From Mucilaginibacter mallensis (lineage in GTDB: Bacteria > Bacteroidota > Bacteroidia > Sphingobacteriales > Sphingobacteriaceae): DNA of 64,000 nucleotides. Positions 54,362-62,845 of the stretch are shown here, in pieces. Made by a program: the position numbers and the translations under genes. How positions within the stretch are numbered: position 1 is the first letter of the stretch; each line of letters begins with the position of its first letter. The notes under the pieces are model-generated. The model was given only the letters and a program-made list of their open reading frames with translations. It searched no databases and was not told where the DNA came from. The stretch is taken from NCBI RefSeq assembly GCF_900105165.1, contig NZ_LT629740.1:4526001-4590000 (forward strand), read 5' to 3'.

Positions 54362-56409
54362 TACCAAACTTTAACCCTAGTACTATCCGGCCTGTACATT
54401 TTATTACCGGGTTTCACATTAAATGCTTTATAGAACGATGGCATGTTCGACATAGGCCCATTAGTACGGTACATCGGTGGCGAATGCGGGTTGGTGTTAA
54501 TATCCATCCTTACCGCTTCGTCACTCTTCTTCATCCGCCATACCTGCGCCAGCGACAGGAAAAAACGCTGATCCGGCGTAAAGCCATCAATCTTTGTATC
54601 GCTTTTGCCTTCAGGCGTTCTTTTAAAAGCTTCGTAGGCAATGGCCATACCGCCATTATCTGCCAAGTTTTCGCCTTGTGTGAGACGGCCATTTACATGC
54701 AGGTTATTTAACACCGTGTAGCCATTGTATTGATTTATCAACACCTGTACACGTTGTTTAAATTTGGCTGCATCCTCGGGTGTCCACCAGTCTTTCAGGT
54801 TACCATCCTTATCATACTGACGGCCCTGATCGTCAAAGCTATGGGTCATTTCGTGGCCTATTACCACACCAATAGCGCCATAGTTGATAGCATCATCGGC
54901 ATCCTTGTCAAAAAATGGGAACTGCAATATCCCCGCAGGGAAAACGATCTCATTATTGTATGGATTATTATAAGCATCCACGGTTGATGGCGTCATCTGC
55001 CACTCGGTTTTATCAACCGGCTTGTTTATCTTCTTTAGCTCTTCATTATAATTATGCTTGGAGATAGACTGCATATTTTTGTAATAAGCATCCTTGCTGA
55101 TAGTTACATCGTCATAATTTTTCCATTTATCAGGATAGCCTATCTTTTTGCTGAACGCCGCCAATTTTGCAAGCGCTTTTTCTTTAGTTGCCGGACTCAT
55201 CCAGTCGAGCCTTTCAATGCGCTCCTTGTAAACCGCCTGCAGGTTATTCACCAGGTCGAGCATACGCTTTTTGGCATCAGGCGGAAAATATTTGGCTACG
55301 TATAATTGACCCAGTAATTCACCAAGGCCGTTATCTATCACTTCAACCATATCGCGCCAGCGCTCTTTCTGCTGTTTCTGTCCATTTAATACCTTGCCAT
55401 AAAATTCAAAATGTGCATCTCTGAATGGCTTACTTAATAATGATGATGATGCATCCAGGGCCATAAAGTCAAGTTTGTCTTTCCAAATGCCGATAGGCTG
55501 GGTTTTCAGCAGCTTATCAAGCGCAACGTAATATTTAGGTTGCCCAACCAATATGGTATCGGTATGGATGTTCATCAGCGTTAGCACATGCTCAAAATCT
55601 ATGTCAGGTATCTGTTTGGCAAAATCTTTTACTGCAAACTTATTGTAGTTTTTTTGCGGGTCGCGTAATTCGGTAGGTGTTAAATGTGATTGTGCTATGG
55701 CCGTTTCCAGCTTTAATATATCAGCCGCCTTTTTAGCTGCGGTTGCGGCATCAACGCCAGTTAAGGTGAACAGTTTGGTGATATAGGTAACATAAGCTGC
55801 ACGAATTTTTACTGATGCTGAATCGGCATTGAAATAATAATCCCGTTCAGGCAGTTCCAGGCCGGTCTGGTCAAAATGGGCCACATTCAGTTTGCTGTTC
55901 TTATCATCCGGAGCGGTATAAAAACCAAACAAAAACCCATCACCATCATTAAATGTGCTTGCCGACAGGTCAATCAATTGTTTATAATCTTTTACCGCGT
56001 CAATTTTAGCCAACAATGGCTTAACCGGTTCATAACCTAACTTATCAATAGCAGTTGTATCCATACCGCTCAGGTATAAGTCGCCGACTTTTTGCTCCTT
56101 GCTGTCTTTGGGGTTATCTTGTTTGGATACATCTTCCAAAATCTGGTGCAATTGCTTGCGGTTCTCAACTGTCATGCTGTACATGCCTCCCCAGCCGGTT
56201 TCTGATGGTGGTATTTTGGTATTTTTTAGCCAGGTACCATTGGCGTATAAGAAAAGGTTGTCGGCAGGGTTTACGGTTGTATCCATGCCCGATTTATCAA
56301 AAAACACGGTACGTTTTGGCATTTCGGACGATTGATCTTTAGGCTGATGATTACAGGCTGTAAGTATCAATAATGGCAAGGCTGCCGATACCCATTTTAT
56401 TGTTTTCAT
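54361..56409 (-). CDS. M13 (neprilysin/PepO) family metallopeptidase lipoprotein
   Basis: 682 aa. SPII signal MKTIKWVSAALPLLILTAC (Cys19). The N-terminal M13 domain opens VNPADNLFLYANGTWL. The zinc motif VIGHEMTHSFDDQG and the third-ligand segment GENLADNGGMAIAYEAF are intact, as is the substrate loop NPYNNEIVFPAGILQ. It is an envelope peptidase of unknown physiological substrate. The final W resembles the family terminus. Confidence 0.94.
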   Translation of the reverse strand: MKTIKWVSAALPLLILTACNHQPKDQSSEMPKRTVFFDKSGMDTTVNPADNLFLYANGTWLKNTKIPPSETGWGGMYSMTVENRKQLHQILEDVSKQDNPKDSKEQKVGDLYLSGMDTTAIDKLGYEPVKPLLAKIDAVKDYKQLIDLSASTFNDGDGFLFGFYTAPDDKNSKLNVAHFDQTGLELPERDYYFNADSASVKIRAAYVTYITKLFTLTGVDAATAAKKAADILKLETAIAQSHLTPTELRDPQKNYNKFAVKDFAKQIPDIDFEHVLTLMNIHTDTILVGQPKYYVALDKLLKTQPIGIWKDKLDFMALDASSSLLSKPFRDAHFEFYGKVLNGQKQQKERWRDMVEVIDNGLGELLGQLYVAKYFPPDAKKRMLDLVNNLQAVYKERIERLDWMSPATKEKALAKLAAFSKKIGYPDKWKNYDDVTISKDAYYKNMQSISKHNYNEELKKINKPVDKTEWQMTPSTVDAYNNPYNNEIVFPAGILQFPFFDKDADDAINYGAIGVVIGHEMTHSFDDQGRQYDKDGNLKDWWTPEDAAKFKQRVQVLINQYNGYTVLNNLHVNGRLTQGENLADNGGMAIAYEAFKRTPEGKSDTKIDGFTPDQRFFLSLAQVWRMKKSDEAVRMDINTNPHSPPMYRTNGPMSNMPSFYKAFNVKPGNKMYRPDSTRVKVW

Positions 56410-56639
56410 GATTGGTTAATTGAGGCAATTAATATAAAAAAGCAAAGTACGTAATAGCTGGCATATGTTAACAATAGGGTCTGAAAATATTTTTGACAAC
56501 ATATTTCGACACAACGTGTTGATATAGTGTTAAATGTTAACAAATAAATGACACCTATTTAACGTTAATATGAAAGCTTATAGCTTATTTTTATAAACCT
56601 GAAAATCAGGTTGTAACAAATTAACTTAAATCAATTTTT

Positions 56640-57113
56640 ATGACCTGGAGAAAATTTAGTGGAGAGATCATCCAATTACCCATCATTGAAGAAGTTGAAA
56701 GAGCTATTGAAAGAGAAAGTTTGCTCGGCAATAAGCTTAAAGTTTGTATCGGTACCGATTCGCAGGTAAAAGGTAATGTGACTGATTTTGCTACAGTTAT
56801 TGTGTTTTTACGCGAGGCCCGGGGCGGTTTTATGTTCATCCACCAGGAACGCACTTCACAAAAAATGAGCATTAAGGAACGTATGCTTTCTGAAGTACAA
56901 AAATCAATTGACATAGCTTACAGGCTTTGCGATTTGCTTGATCTGTACGAGGTTGATCTGGAAGTACATGCCGACATTAATACCAACCCGATGTTTAAAT
57001 CGAACCAGGCTTTGCACGAGGCGATGGGCTATATTTTAAGCATGGGCTTTGTATTTAAAGCTAAACCCGAGGCTTTTGCCAGTTCTTATTGCGCCAATAA
57101 AATAGTGCAATAA
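56640..57113 (+). CDS. YkuK/DUF458 RNase H-like protein
   Basis: 157 aa. CIGTDSQVKGNVTDFATVIVFL carries the first acidic residue of an RNase H-like fold; VDLEVHADINTNP and KSNQALHEAMGYIL continue the DUF458 pattern. Members are predicted nucleases without proven substrate. It stands 230 bp from the divergent M13 gene, in a gap without other features. Confidence 0.82.
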   Translation: MTWRKFSGEIIQLPIIEEVERAIERESLLGNKLKVCIGTDSQVKGNVTDFATVIVFLREARGGFMFIHQERTSQKMSIKERMLSEVQKSIDIAYRLCDLLDLYEVDLEVHADINTNPMFKSNQALHEAMGYILSMGFVFKAKPEAFASSYCANKIVQ

Positions 57114-57129
57114 AGCCTGTTAAGTTTAG

Positions 57130-57160
57130 GCGATGTTTTTTATCTTGCCAAAAACATCGC
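57130..57160 (+). promoter_or_regulatory. Hairpin directly before the thioredoxin-family gene
   Basis: GCGATGTTTTT (57130-57140) pairs perfectly with AAAAACATCGC (57150-57160), loop nine bases, ending one base before ATG. It may act as an upstream terminator or translational element. Confidence 0.45.
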
Positions 57161-57161
57161 T

Positions 57162-57674
57162 ATGAAAAAAGTATTCTTGCTTTTGCTGGTAATCCTTGCC
57201 CCTTTTTTAAGCCGGGCACAGCAAACCGACACCACTACCCACAACAAAGTAGGCGACCTCGCTCCCAACTTTACTTTCCATCCTGATAAAGAAAAAACAG
57301 CCAGTTTGGCCGATTATAAAGGCAAAATTGTTGTAATAGATTTTTGGGCTACCTGGTGCCCGCCATGCCGCATGGAGCTGCCGAGGGTGCAAAAAGAAAT
57401 ATGGGAAAAATATAAGGACAACCCCAAATTTGCGCTTTTCGCTTTCGACCGTGGTGAAGACTGGGATAAAACCCTGCCTTTTAAGGAGAAAAACAAGTAT
57501 ACCTTCCCCATGATACCTGACGCGGATAAAAAGATCTATAACCTTTATGCCACACAATACATCCCGCGCACTATTGTGATAGATGAGAGCGGAAAGATCA
57601 TTTATCAATCTATGGGCTATGATGAAAAGGATTTTAAAGAGTTGCTGACTTTATTGGCAGATAAATTAAAATAA
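57162..57674 (+). CDS. TlpA/ResA-like thioredoxin-fold protein
   Basis: 170 aa. Signal peptide MKKVFLLLLVILAPFLSRAQ. Redox motif WATWCPPCRMELPRV (about 64-78) in an AhpC/TlpA domain with the cis-Pro segment YIPRTIVIDESG. It is a predicted periplasmic thiol-disulfide reductant, for example for cytochrome c maturation or protein repair. It lies 48 nt after the YkuK-like gene. Confidence 0.92.
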   Translation: MKKVFLLLLVILAPFLSRAQQTDTTTHNKVGDLAPNFTFHPDKEKTASLADYKGKIVVIDFWATWCPPCRMELPRVQKEIWEKYKDNPKFALFAFDRGEDWDKTLPFKEKNKYTFPMIPDADKKIYNLYATQYIPRTIVIDESGKIIYQSMGYDEKDFKELLTLLADKLK

Positions 57675-57831
57675 TCCGCATCGCCTGTAACATTTGCCAC
57701 CTGTTGCAGACTAAAATATATCAGAATACAACCACTTAAATTTCGATTTACCAGGCCAGCATACGTCCGGACATGCTGCCAGGAGGCCTATAAGTAAAAG
57801 AACAATCCTACTTCGACGCATTTTTAATATA

Positions 57832-58296
57832 ATGGAAACAATAACTATCAGAACAGCCACTATAAATGACCTTGACACCCTATTGCGATTTGAACAGGGT
57901 GTTATTAAGGCCGAACGTCCCTTTGATGTTACCATAAAAGACGGGCACGTTAATTATTATGATATTGTACACCTGATAGAAGCTCCGCATATTGAAATTG
58001 TGGTGGCAGAATCAGGCTCCGAAATTATTGGGTGCGGCTATGCCCGTATTGAAAACGGGCGGATCTATTTAAAACATAAGCAGCACGCGTACCTTGGTTT
58101 TATGTATGTTGATCCGGCACATCGTGGTAAAGGCGTAAACAAACTGGTTATTGAGGCCCTAACAAAATGGGCCATCAGCCAAAATATGACTGAATTACGT
58201 TTAGATGTTTATGACGAAAACGCACCCGCTATCCGTGCTTATGAAAAGGCTGGGTTTAGCAAGCACCTAATGGAAATGCGCAAGGGTTTAAACTAA
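57832..58296 (+). CDS. GNAT-family N-acetyltransferase
   Basis: 154 aa. IRTATINDLDTLLRFEQG opens a GNAT fold; LGFMYVDPAHRGKGVNKLVIEAL is the acetyl-CoA pyrophosphate loop (R/Q-x-x-G-x-G/A), and LDVYDENAPAIRAYEKAGF is the C-terminal motif. Substrate unknown. It is 53 nt upstream of the SRPBCC gene. Confidence 0.92.
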   Translation: METITIRTATINDLDTLLRFEQGVIKAERPFDVTIKDGHVNYYDIVHLIEAPHIEIVVAESGSEIIGCGYARIENGRIYLKHKQHAYLGFMYVDPAHRGKGVNKLVIEALTKWAISQNMTELRLDVYDENAPAIRAYEKAGFSKHLMEMRKGLN

Positions 58297-58349
58297 CATT
58301 TCGCCCCAAATAAACAAAACAATAAGACCGGATTACGGCTTATATATAA

Positions 58350-58829
58350 GTGAAAACGTACCATAAGAAATTTGAGCAGTACCTACCTATTCCATTGGCT
58401 GAGGCCTGGAATTTCTTTTCATCGCCATTTAATTTGGCGAAGATCACCCCGCCTCAAATGAAATTTATAGTAACATCCGACTATGATGCAAATACCAAAA
58501 TGTACCCCGGCATGATCATCACTTATAAGATCACTCCTTTATTGGGAATAAAAATGAACTGGATGACAGAGATAACCCACGTAAAGGAAAACGAATACTT
58601 TGTTGATGAACAACGTTTCGGCCCATATGCGCTGTGGCATCACCAGCATCATTTTAAGGAGGTTAAGGGTGGTGTGTTAATGACCGATATTTTGCACTAT
58701 GCTATCCCCTATGGTTTTTTGGGCCGATTTGCCAATGACATACTGGTTAAAAAACAGATCAAAAATATCTTCGCTTACCGTAAACAGGAGATTATTAAAT
58801 TGTTTGGGCCGTTTAAGGTTAGAGAGTAG
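58350..58829 (+). CDS. SRPBCC-fold protein, GTG start
   Basis: 159 aa beginning at GTG (KTYHKKFEQYLPIPLAEAWNFFSS); no ATG lies nearby upstream. This N-terminus and GPYALWHHQHHFKEVKGGVLMTDILHYAIPYG are typical of SRPBCC proteins related to ligand-binding or cell-division-inhibitor annotations. It probably binds a hydrophobic ligand. Role unknown. Confidence 0.82.
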   Translation: MKTYHKKFEQYLPIPLAEAWNFFSSPFNLAKITPPQMKFIVTSDYDANTKMYPGMIITYKITPLLGIKMNWMTEITHVKENEYFVDEQRFGPYALWHHQHHFKEVKGGVLMTDILHYAIPYGFLGRFANDILVKKQIKNIFAYRKQEIIKLFGPFKVRE

Positions 58830-58918
58830 TTGATTAGGTGAATGGTGAGTAGTTGATTGGGGTAGCTTAAGTTAAGCTGCATTAAAACCATTCACTTTAT
58901 CAACTAAATAAACCACTC
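58829..58918. repeat. Quasi-palindrome between convergent SRPBCC and gldB genes
   Basis: GGTGAATGGTGAGTAGTTGAT on the left answers AACCATTCACTTTATCAACT and AACCACTCACCT on the right; the centre is AGCTTAAGTTAAGCT. It is built of repeated GGTGA and AGTTGAT words. It probably ends both transcripts. Confidence 0.7.
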
Positions 58919-58920
58919 AC

Positions 58921-59958
58921 CTATTTAGGATGATAATTCGAATCACCTAGTATCTTTTGGGCGTCTGTATTTGCCATTAGCTGCGGCAGGGTAACTTCCG
59001 GATGTTTATCCATGTATTTGCGTACGATTTGCCAGCCTGTCCATATACCAAGTTTTGGTGCAGATTCATTCTTTTCGCCAAGGCCTGGAGTGAACGGAGC
59101 CACGGTTAAAAACATCTGAATTTTATGATAATCTGTTTCGTACAATAAATTCTGGTCTAAAAAATAGGCCCAAATGTTGGATTCAAACCCTGTACACCAT
59201 TTCAATTGTTTATCGGTGTATTGTATTTTCACTGAATCAGGCAAATCAGGTAAAACCTGATCCATCATATACATGATCTTGCCGTTATAAATCATTTTGG
59301 CGAGCAATGTGCCATTATCATCATTCTCCGGGAACATATCCTCACGTATTACGCCCTCAACAACACGTGGCGCAATATTATCCGGTGTAAAGTTGCGCGA
59401 CAGGTAGTGCGGATAAGCCTTAGTTAAAGCAGGGTAAAACCGAGAATTTGCACCCAGGAAAAGATCCAAGCCAACAGCAAAATAACCATCTCCAATTGCT
59501 GTTGGTGTTTCAAAACCCGAGAAATAGGCATATACCTTCGGCAGTTTCTCCTTCGGAAAATAATATTTTATGCGTCTGAAGGCATCTGTTAACGCAGCAT
59601 TTTGTGCATCTAAATTCGGATATACCGAATCTACATCATGCTTCAAATCCTGATAAGGCTTTCCTTTAAATACATCGCGCAAGGTTTGAAAATACGCGGT
59701 ATCTGTTATTTTGCCGGCCTGTAATATCTGCTCCACAAAATCCTTGTAAAACATTCCGTATTTATTGATCATGAAAAGCGACTGCTGTTTCATCGGCTTT
59801 ACCTCCATATCATTAAAATCCTTATCAAAGCGTTCTATGGTAACATCTACATGTATATTGCTTACATCAACTTTTTTATGACGGTTACAGGCTGTAAGTA
59901 GCAGGCCGATTGAAAAAATTAGGTAAATTTGTTTTTTAATGTTTGGAGTAGCGATCAT
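58921..59958 (-). CDS. gldB: Gliding motility-type lipoprotein GldB
   Basis: 345 aa from MIATPNIKKQIYLIFS, with lipobox LLLTAC. A start twelve codons upstream (59994) would precede the promoter at 59973-59980 and is less likely. The body (VDVTIERFDKDF, YFSGFETPTAIGDGYFAVGLD, APRVVEGVIREDMFP) matches GldB, required for gliding and assembly of surface machinery in Flavobacterium. Association with nadE is conserved in the phylum. Whether this organism glides is unknown. Confidence 0.88.
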   Translation of the reverse strand: MIATPNIKKQIYLIFSIGLLLTACNRHKKVDVSNIHVDVTIERFDKDFNDMEVKPMKQQSLFMINKYGMFYKDFVEQILQAGKITDTAYFQTLRDVFKGKPYQDLKHDVDSVYPNLDAQNAALTDAFRRIKYYFPKEKLPKVYAYFSGFETPTAIGDGYFAVGLDLFLGANSRFYPALTKAYPHYLSRNFTPDNIAPRVVEGVIREDMFPENDDNGTLLAKMIYNGKIMYMMDQVLPDLPDSVKIQYTDKQLKWCTGFESNIWAYFLDQNLLYETDYHKIQMFLTVAPFTPGLGEKNESAPKLGIWTGWQIVRKYMDKHPEVTLPQLMANTDAQKILGDSNYHPK

Positions 59959-59972
59959 TTTTATACTTTGAG

Positions 59973-59980
59973 CAAAATTA
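59973..59980 (-). promoter_or_regulatory. -7 element of gldB
   Basis: TAATTTTG fits TAnnTTTG and lies 14 nt before the 59958 start, supporting that start. The -33 region is weak. Confidence 0.5.
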
Positions 59981-60008
59981 AGTTTTTTCTTCACTATCTA
60001 TTCATACA

Positions 60009-61658
60009 ATGAAAATTGCATTAGCGCAGCTAAACTATCATATAGGTAACTTTGAATCGAACACCGCCAAAATTATCGATAACATCAACAAAGCCCGGCA
60101 AAACGGTGCCGACCTTGTGGTATTTGCCGAATTATGTGTTTGCGGGTACCCATCACGTGATTTTTTGGAGTTTGATGAGTTTATTGACCTGTGCGATCAG
60201 TCTGCAAAAAAAATTGCAGCGGCTTGTACCGATATGGCCTGCATTATTGGCATACCTACGCCTAATAATGATTCCGAAGGTAAAGACCTGTGGAACTCCG
60301 CTTATTTTATTGAGAATGGCGAGATAAAAGCCACCGTTAACAAAGCACTGCTGCCTAACTATGATATTTTTGATGAGTACCGCTATTTTGAGCCATCAAC
60401 ACAGTTTAGCTGTATTGATTTTAAAGGGCACCGCATAGCATTAACCATCTGCGAGGACTTGTGGAACAATATAGAGAACCCGCTGTATGTTACCCGGCCG
60501 ATGGATATCCTGATTGAGCAGCAGCCCGATGTAATGATAAATATAGCTGCCTCGCCATTTGCAGTGAAGCATGATGATGAGCGTATTGATATTTTGCGTG
60601 ATAACGCCAGCAGGTACAATCTGCCATTATTTTATGTAAACCAGGTTGGCGCACAAACGGAGCTTATTTTTGATGGCGGATCATTGGTATTTGATAACAC
60701 CGGCAAACTGGTGGATGAGCTGCCTTATTTTGAGGAAAGCCTCACCTATTATACTTTAGAAAAGGATGCCGGCATTAAACTGCACCAACCTGCAACACTA
60801 AAAACTGAACGCCCTGCGGATATTGAGCAGATACACCAGGCGGTTATCTTAGGCATTAAGGATTATTTTTATAAATCAGGATTTAGTCGGGCGATACTGG
60901 GCTTGTCAGGCGGGATCGATTCTGCCGTGGTATGCGCATTAGCTGCTGAAGCATTAGGTGCTGAGAATGTAATGGCGGTATTATTGCCCTCACGTTTCTC
61001 AAGCGATCATTCCTTAAAAGATGCGGAAGATTTGGTTGAAAACTTAGGCTGCAAGCATGAGATCATCGCGATAAAACACGTTACTGAAGCATTTGAAGCC
61101 GCGTTATCGCCGCAGTTCAAGAACCTGCCATTTAATATTGCCGAAGAAAATATACAATCGCGCAGCAGGGCTATTTTATTGATGGCGATGTGTAATAAGT
61201 TTGGCTATATCTTACTGAACACCTCTAACAAAAGCGAGGCAGCAGTTGGTTATGGTACCCTATATGGTGATATGTGCGGCGGCATCTCTGTAATTGGCGA
61301 TGTTTACAAAACCCAGGTATTTGAACTGGCACGCTACATTAACCGCGAGCGTGAGATCATCCCTGAAAACTCTATCATCAAACCACCATCGGCAGAGCTA
61401 AGGCCCGATCAGAAGGACAGCGACTCATTACCTGAGTATGATATCCTGGATAAGATCATCGCTGAATATGTAGAGAACCGTCGTTCATCAGGAGATATTA
61501 TCAGAATGGGTTACGATGAGCAAACCGTTAGGCGTACCATCAAACTTATTAACCTGGCAGAGCATAAAAGGTATCAAACGCCACCTATTTTAAGGGTATC
61601 GTCAAAAGCGTTTGGTATGGGTAGAAGGATGCCGATTGTTGGGAAGTATTTGTCGTAG
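60009..61658 (+). CDS. nadE: Glutamine-dependent NAD+ synthetase
   Basis: 549 aa. The N-terminal nitrilase-type glutaminase has Glu41 (VVFAELCVCGYP), Lys112 and Cys148 (LTICEDLWN). The C-terminal synthetase has the ATP P-loop LGLSGGIDSAVVCALA and GTLYGDMCGG. It converts deamido-NAD to NAD with glutamine-derived ammonia. It is divergent from gldB across a 50-bp promoter region. Confidence 0.97.
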   Translation: MKIALAQLNYHIGNFESNTAKIIDNINKARQNGADLVVFAELCVCGYPSRDFLEFDEFIDLCDQSAKKIAAACTDMACIIGIPTPNNDSEGKDLWNSAYFIENGEIKATVNKALLPNYDIFDEYRYFEPSTQFSCIDFKGHRIALTICEDLWNNIENPLYVTRPMDILIEQQPDVMINIAASPFAVKHDDERIDILRDNASRYNLPLFYVNQVGAQTELIFDGGSLVFDNTGKLVDELPYFEESLTYYTLEKDAGIKLHQPATLKTERPADIEQIHQAVILGIKDYFYKSGFSRAILGLSGGIDSAVVCALAAEALGAENVMAVLLPSRFSSDHSLKDAEDLVENLGCKHEIIAIKHVTEAFEAALSPQFKNLPFNIAEENIQSRSRAILLMAMCNKFGYILLNTSNKSEAAVGYGTLYGDMCGGISVIGDVYKTQVFELARYINREREIIPENSIIKPPSAELRPDQKDSDSLPEYDILDKIIAEYVENRRSSGDIIRMGYDEQTVRRTIKLINLAEHKRYQTPPILRVSSKAFGMGRRMPIVGKYLS

Positions 61659-61681
61659 GATAGGCGTTCGTTTCTCCTCAT

Positions 61682-61745
61682 GTCATTGCGAGGAGGGACG
61701 ACGAAGCAACCTCGTCGCGTTTAATATACAAGCGACGAGATTGCC
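61682..61745 (+). repeat. REP-like repeat, left of the GIY-YIG gene
   Basis: 61682-61718 begins GTCATTGCGAGGAGGGACG and ends CAACCTCGTCGC. It is inverted at 62088-62124 with one mismatch in 37. A short downstream arm (GCGACGAGATTG) also makes a local hairpin. Confidence 0.92.
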
Positions 61746-61755
61746 CTATATTTTT

Positions 61756-62052
61756 CTAATCATACCAATCTTCCGTCAAATCACCCCATGATGGATTATC
61801 AGCTATGATCAGATCTATTTTCCTTTTTCTTGAACCACCTTTTAGTTGCTTTTCTCTTGCAATGGCATCATCTATCCATTGGAATCGTTCATAATAAACC
61901 AACTTATTACATTCATATTTTGCTGTAAAACCTTTATAAACTTTTTGTTTATGTTGCAAAATTCTATCCTTAAGATCACTGGTTACGCCAGTATACAATG
62001 CAGTATTTGACTTATTTGCGATTATATAGACATGGTATTGCTGGAGTTCCAT
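61756..62052 (-). CDS. GIY-YIG nuclease-domain protein
   Basis: 98 aa, a stand-alone GIY-YIG domain of the UvrC-N/YhbQ type. HVYIIANKSNTALYTGVTSD holds the GIY and YIG strands, followed by Arg in LKDRILQHK and the metal Glu in AIAREKQLKG. The C-terminus NPSWGDLTEDWYD is typical of the Bacteroidetes subgroup. Many copies per genome are common in this phylum. Here it is exactly bracketed by inverted REP-like repeats, suggesting the gene and repeats move or act as a unit. Confidence 0.92.
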   Translation of the reverse strand: MELQQYHVYIIANKSNTALYTGVTSDLKDRILQHKQKVYKGFTAKYECNKLVYYERFQWIDDAIAREKQLKGGSRKRKIDLIIADNPSWGDLTEDWYD

Positions 62053-62087
62053 TTATAAAACTTCAATAAACATTAATTTGGAAGCAA

Positions 62088-62124
62088 GCGACGAGGTTGC
62101 TTCGTCGTTCCTCCTCGCAATGAC
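62088..62124 (-). repeat. REP-like repeat, right of the GIY-YIG gene
   Basis: Inverted partner of 61682-61718, 36 of 37 bases matching. It ends ...CTCGCAATGAC. It lies 36 nt upstream of the GIY-YIG start and 24 nt past the response regulator stop. Confidence 0.92.
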
Positions 62125-62147
62125 ATGGTGGTTATGTGATGTATTTC

Positions 62148-62840
62148 TTACCCCTGATAAACAAACTTATATCCAATCCCCCTAACCGTTTGCAGATATT
62201 GCGGTGAATCAGCGTTAGTTTCTATCTTTTTACGAAGGCGCACAATGTGCATATCAAGGGTACGGGTGTTTACATCAGCGTTGTAGCCCCACACTTCCAT
62301 CATCAGCTCTTCGCGGTTTATTACCTTGTTCTGGTTTTTCAGGAAGTATAACAATATCCTGTTCTCTAATATAGTAAGCTCAACTTTACGGCCATCCTTT
62401 ATTAATAAGTGAGTGTTCGGCAAATGCTCCATGTTAGCAAAGCGATACGACTCAGATTTTTCGCTGTTCAGTGAAAACTTGATCTTGTTATCAATCATTG
62501 CTACCAAAACATCCATATTAAAGGGTTTGGTGATATAATCAGATACGCCGAAGTTATAAGCCTCGATTTTATCTACATCCTGGCCCTTGGCAGTCATCAT
62601 GATGATGAGCTTATCAAAACCTTTGGCACGTACATTCTCGCAAACTTCTGAACCCTGTTTACCGGGCATCATCCAGTCGAGCAATACAATGTCGGGATGT
62701 TCTGTTAATATGATGGTTTCAGCTTCATCGCCATTACTGGCTTCCAATACTTTGTACCCTTCTGATTGCATACGCTCTGCAACTAAAAAACGCAGATTTT
62801 CATCATCTTCAGCCAGCGCGATTTTTATTTCTCTGTTCAT
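62148..62840 (-). CDS. OmpR-family response regulator
   Basis: 230 aa. The receiver has the acidic pair EDD (11-13), phospho-acceptor Asp55 (IVLLDWMMPG) and Lys in DYITKPF; a winged-helix DNA-binding domain follows (LTILENRILLYFLKNQNK...RTLDMHIVRLRKKIE). It lies 5 nt after its kinase partner. Target genes unknown. Confidence 0.95.
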   Translation of the reverse strand: MNREIKIALAEDDENLRFLVAERMQSEGYKVLEASNGDEAETIILTEHPDIVLLDWMMPGKQGSEVCENVRAKGFDKLIIMMTAKGQDVDKIEAYNFGVSDYITKPFNMDVLVAMIDNKIKFSLNSEKSESYRFANMEHLPNTHLLIKDGRKVELTILENRILLYFLKNQNKVINREELMMEVWGYNADVNTRTLDMHIVRLRKKIETNADSPQYLQTVRGIGYKFVYQG

Positions 62841-62845
62841 ATACT

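Noticed and set aside
59959..59994. Upstream start adding MKKKLNFAQSIK to GldB
   Set aside because: A -7 promoter element lies inside this stretch and the shorter form has a normal lipoprotein signal.
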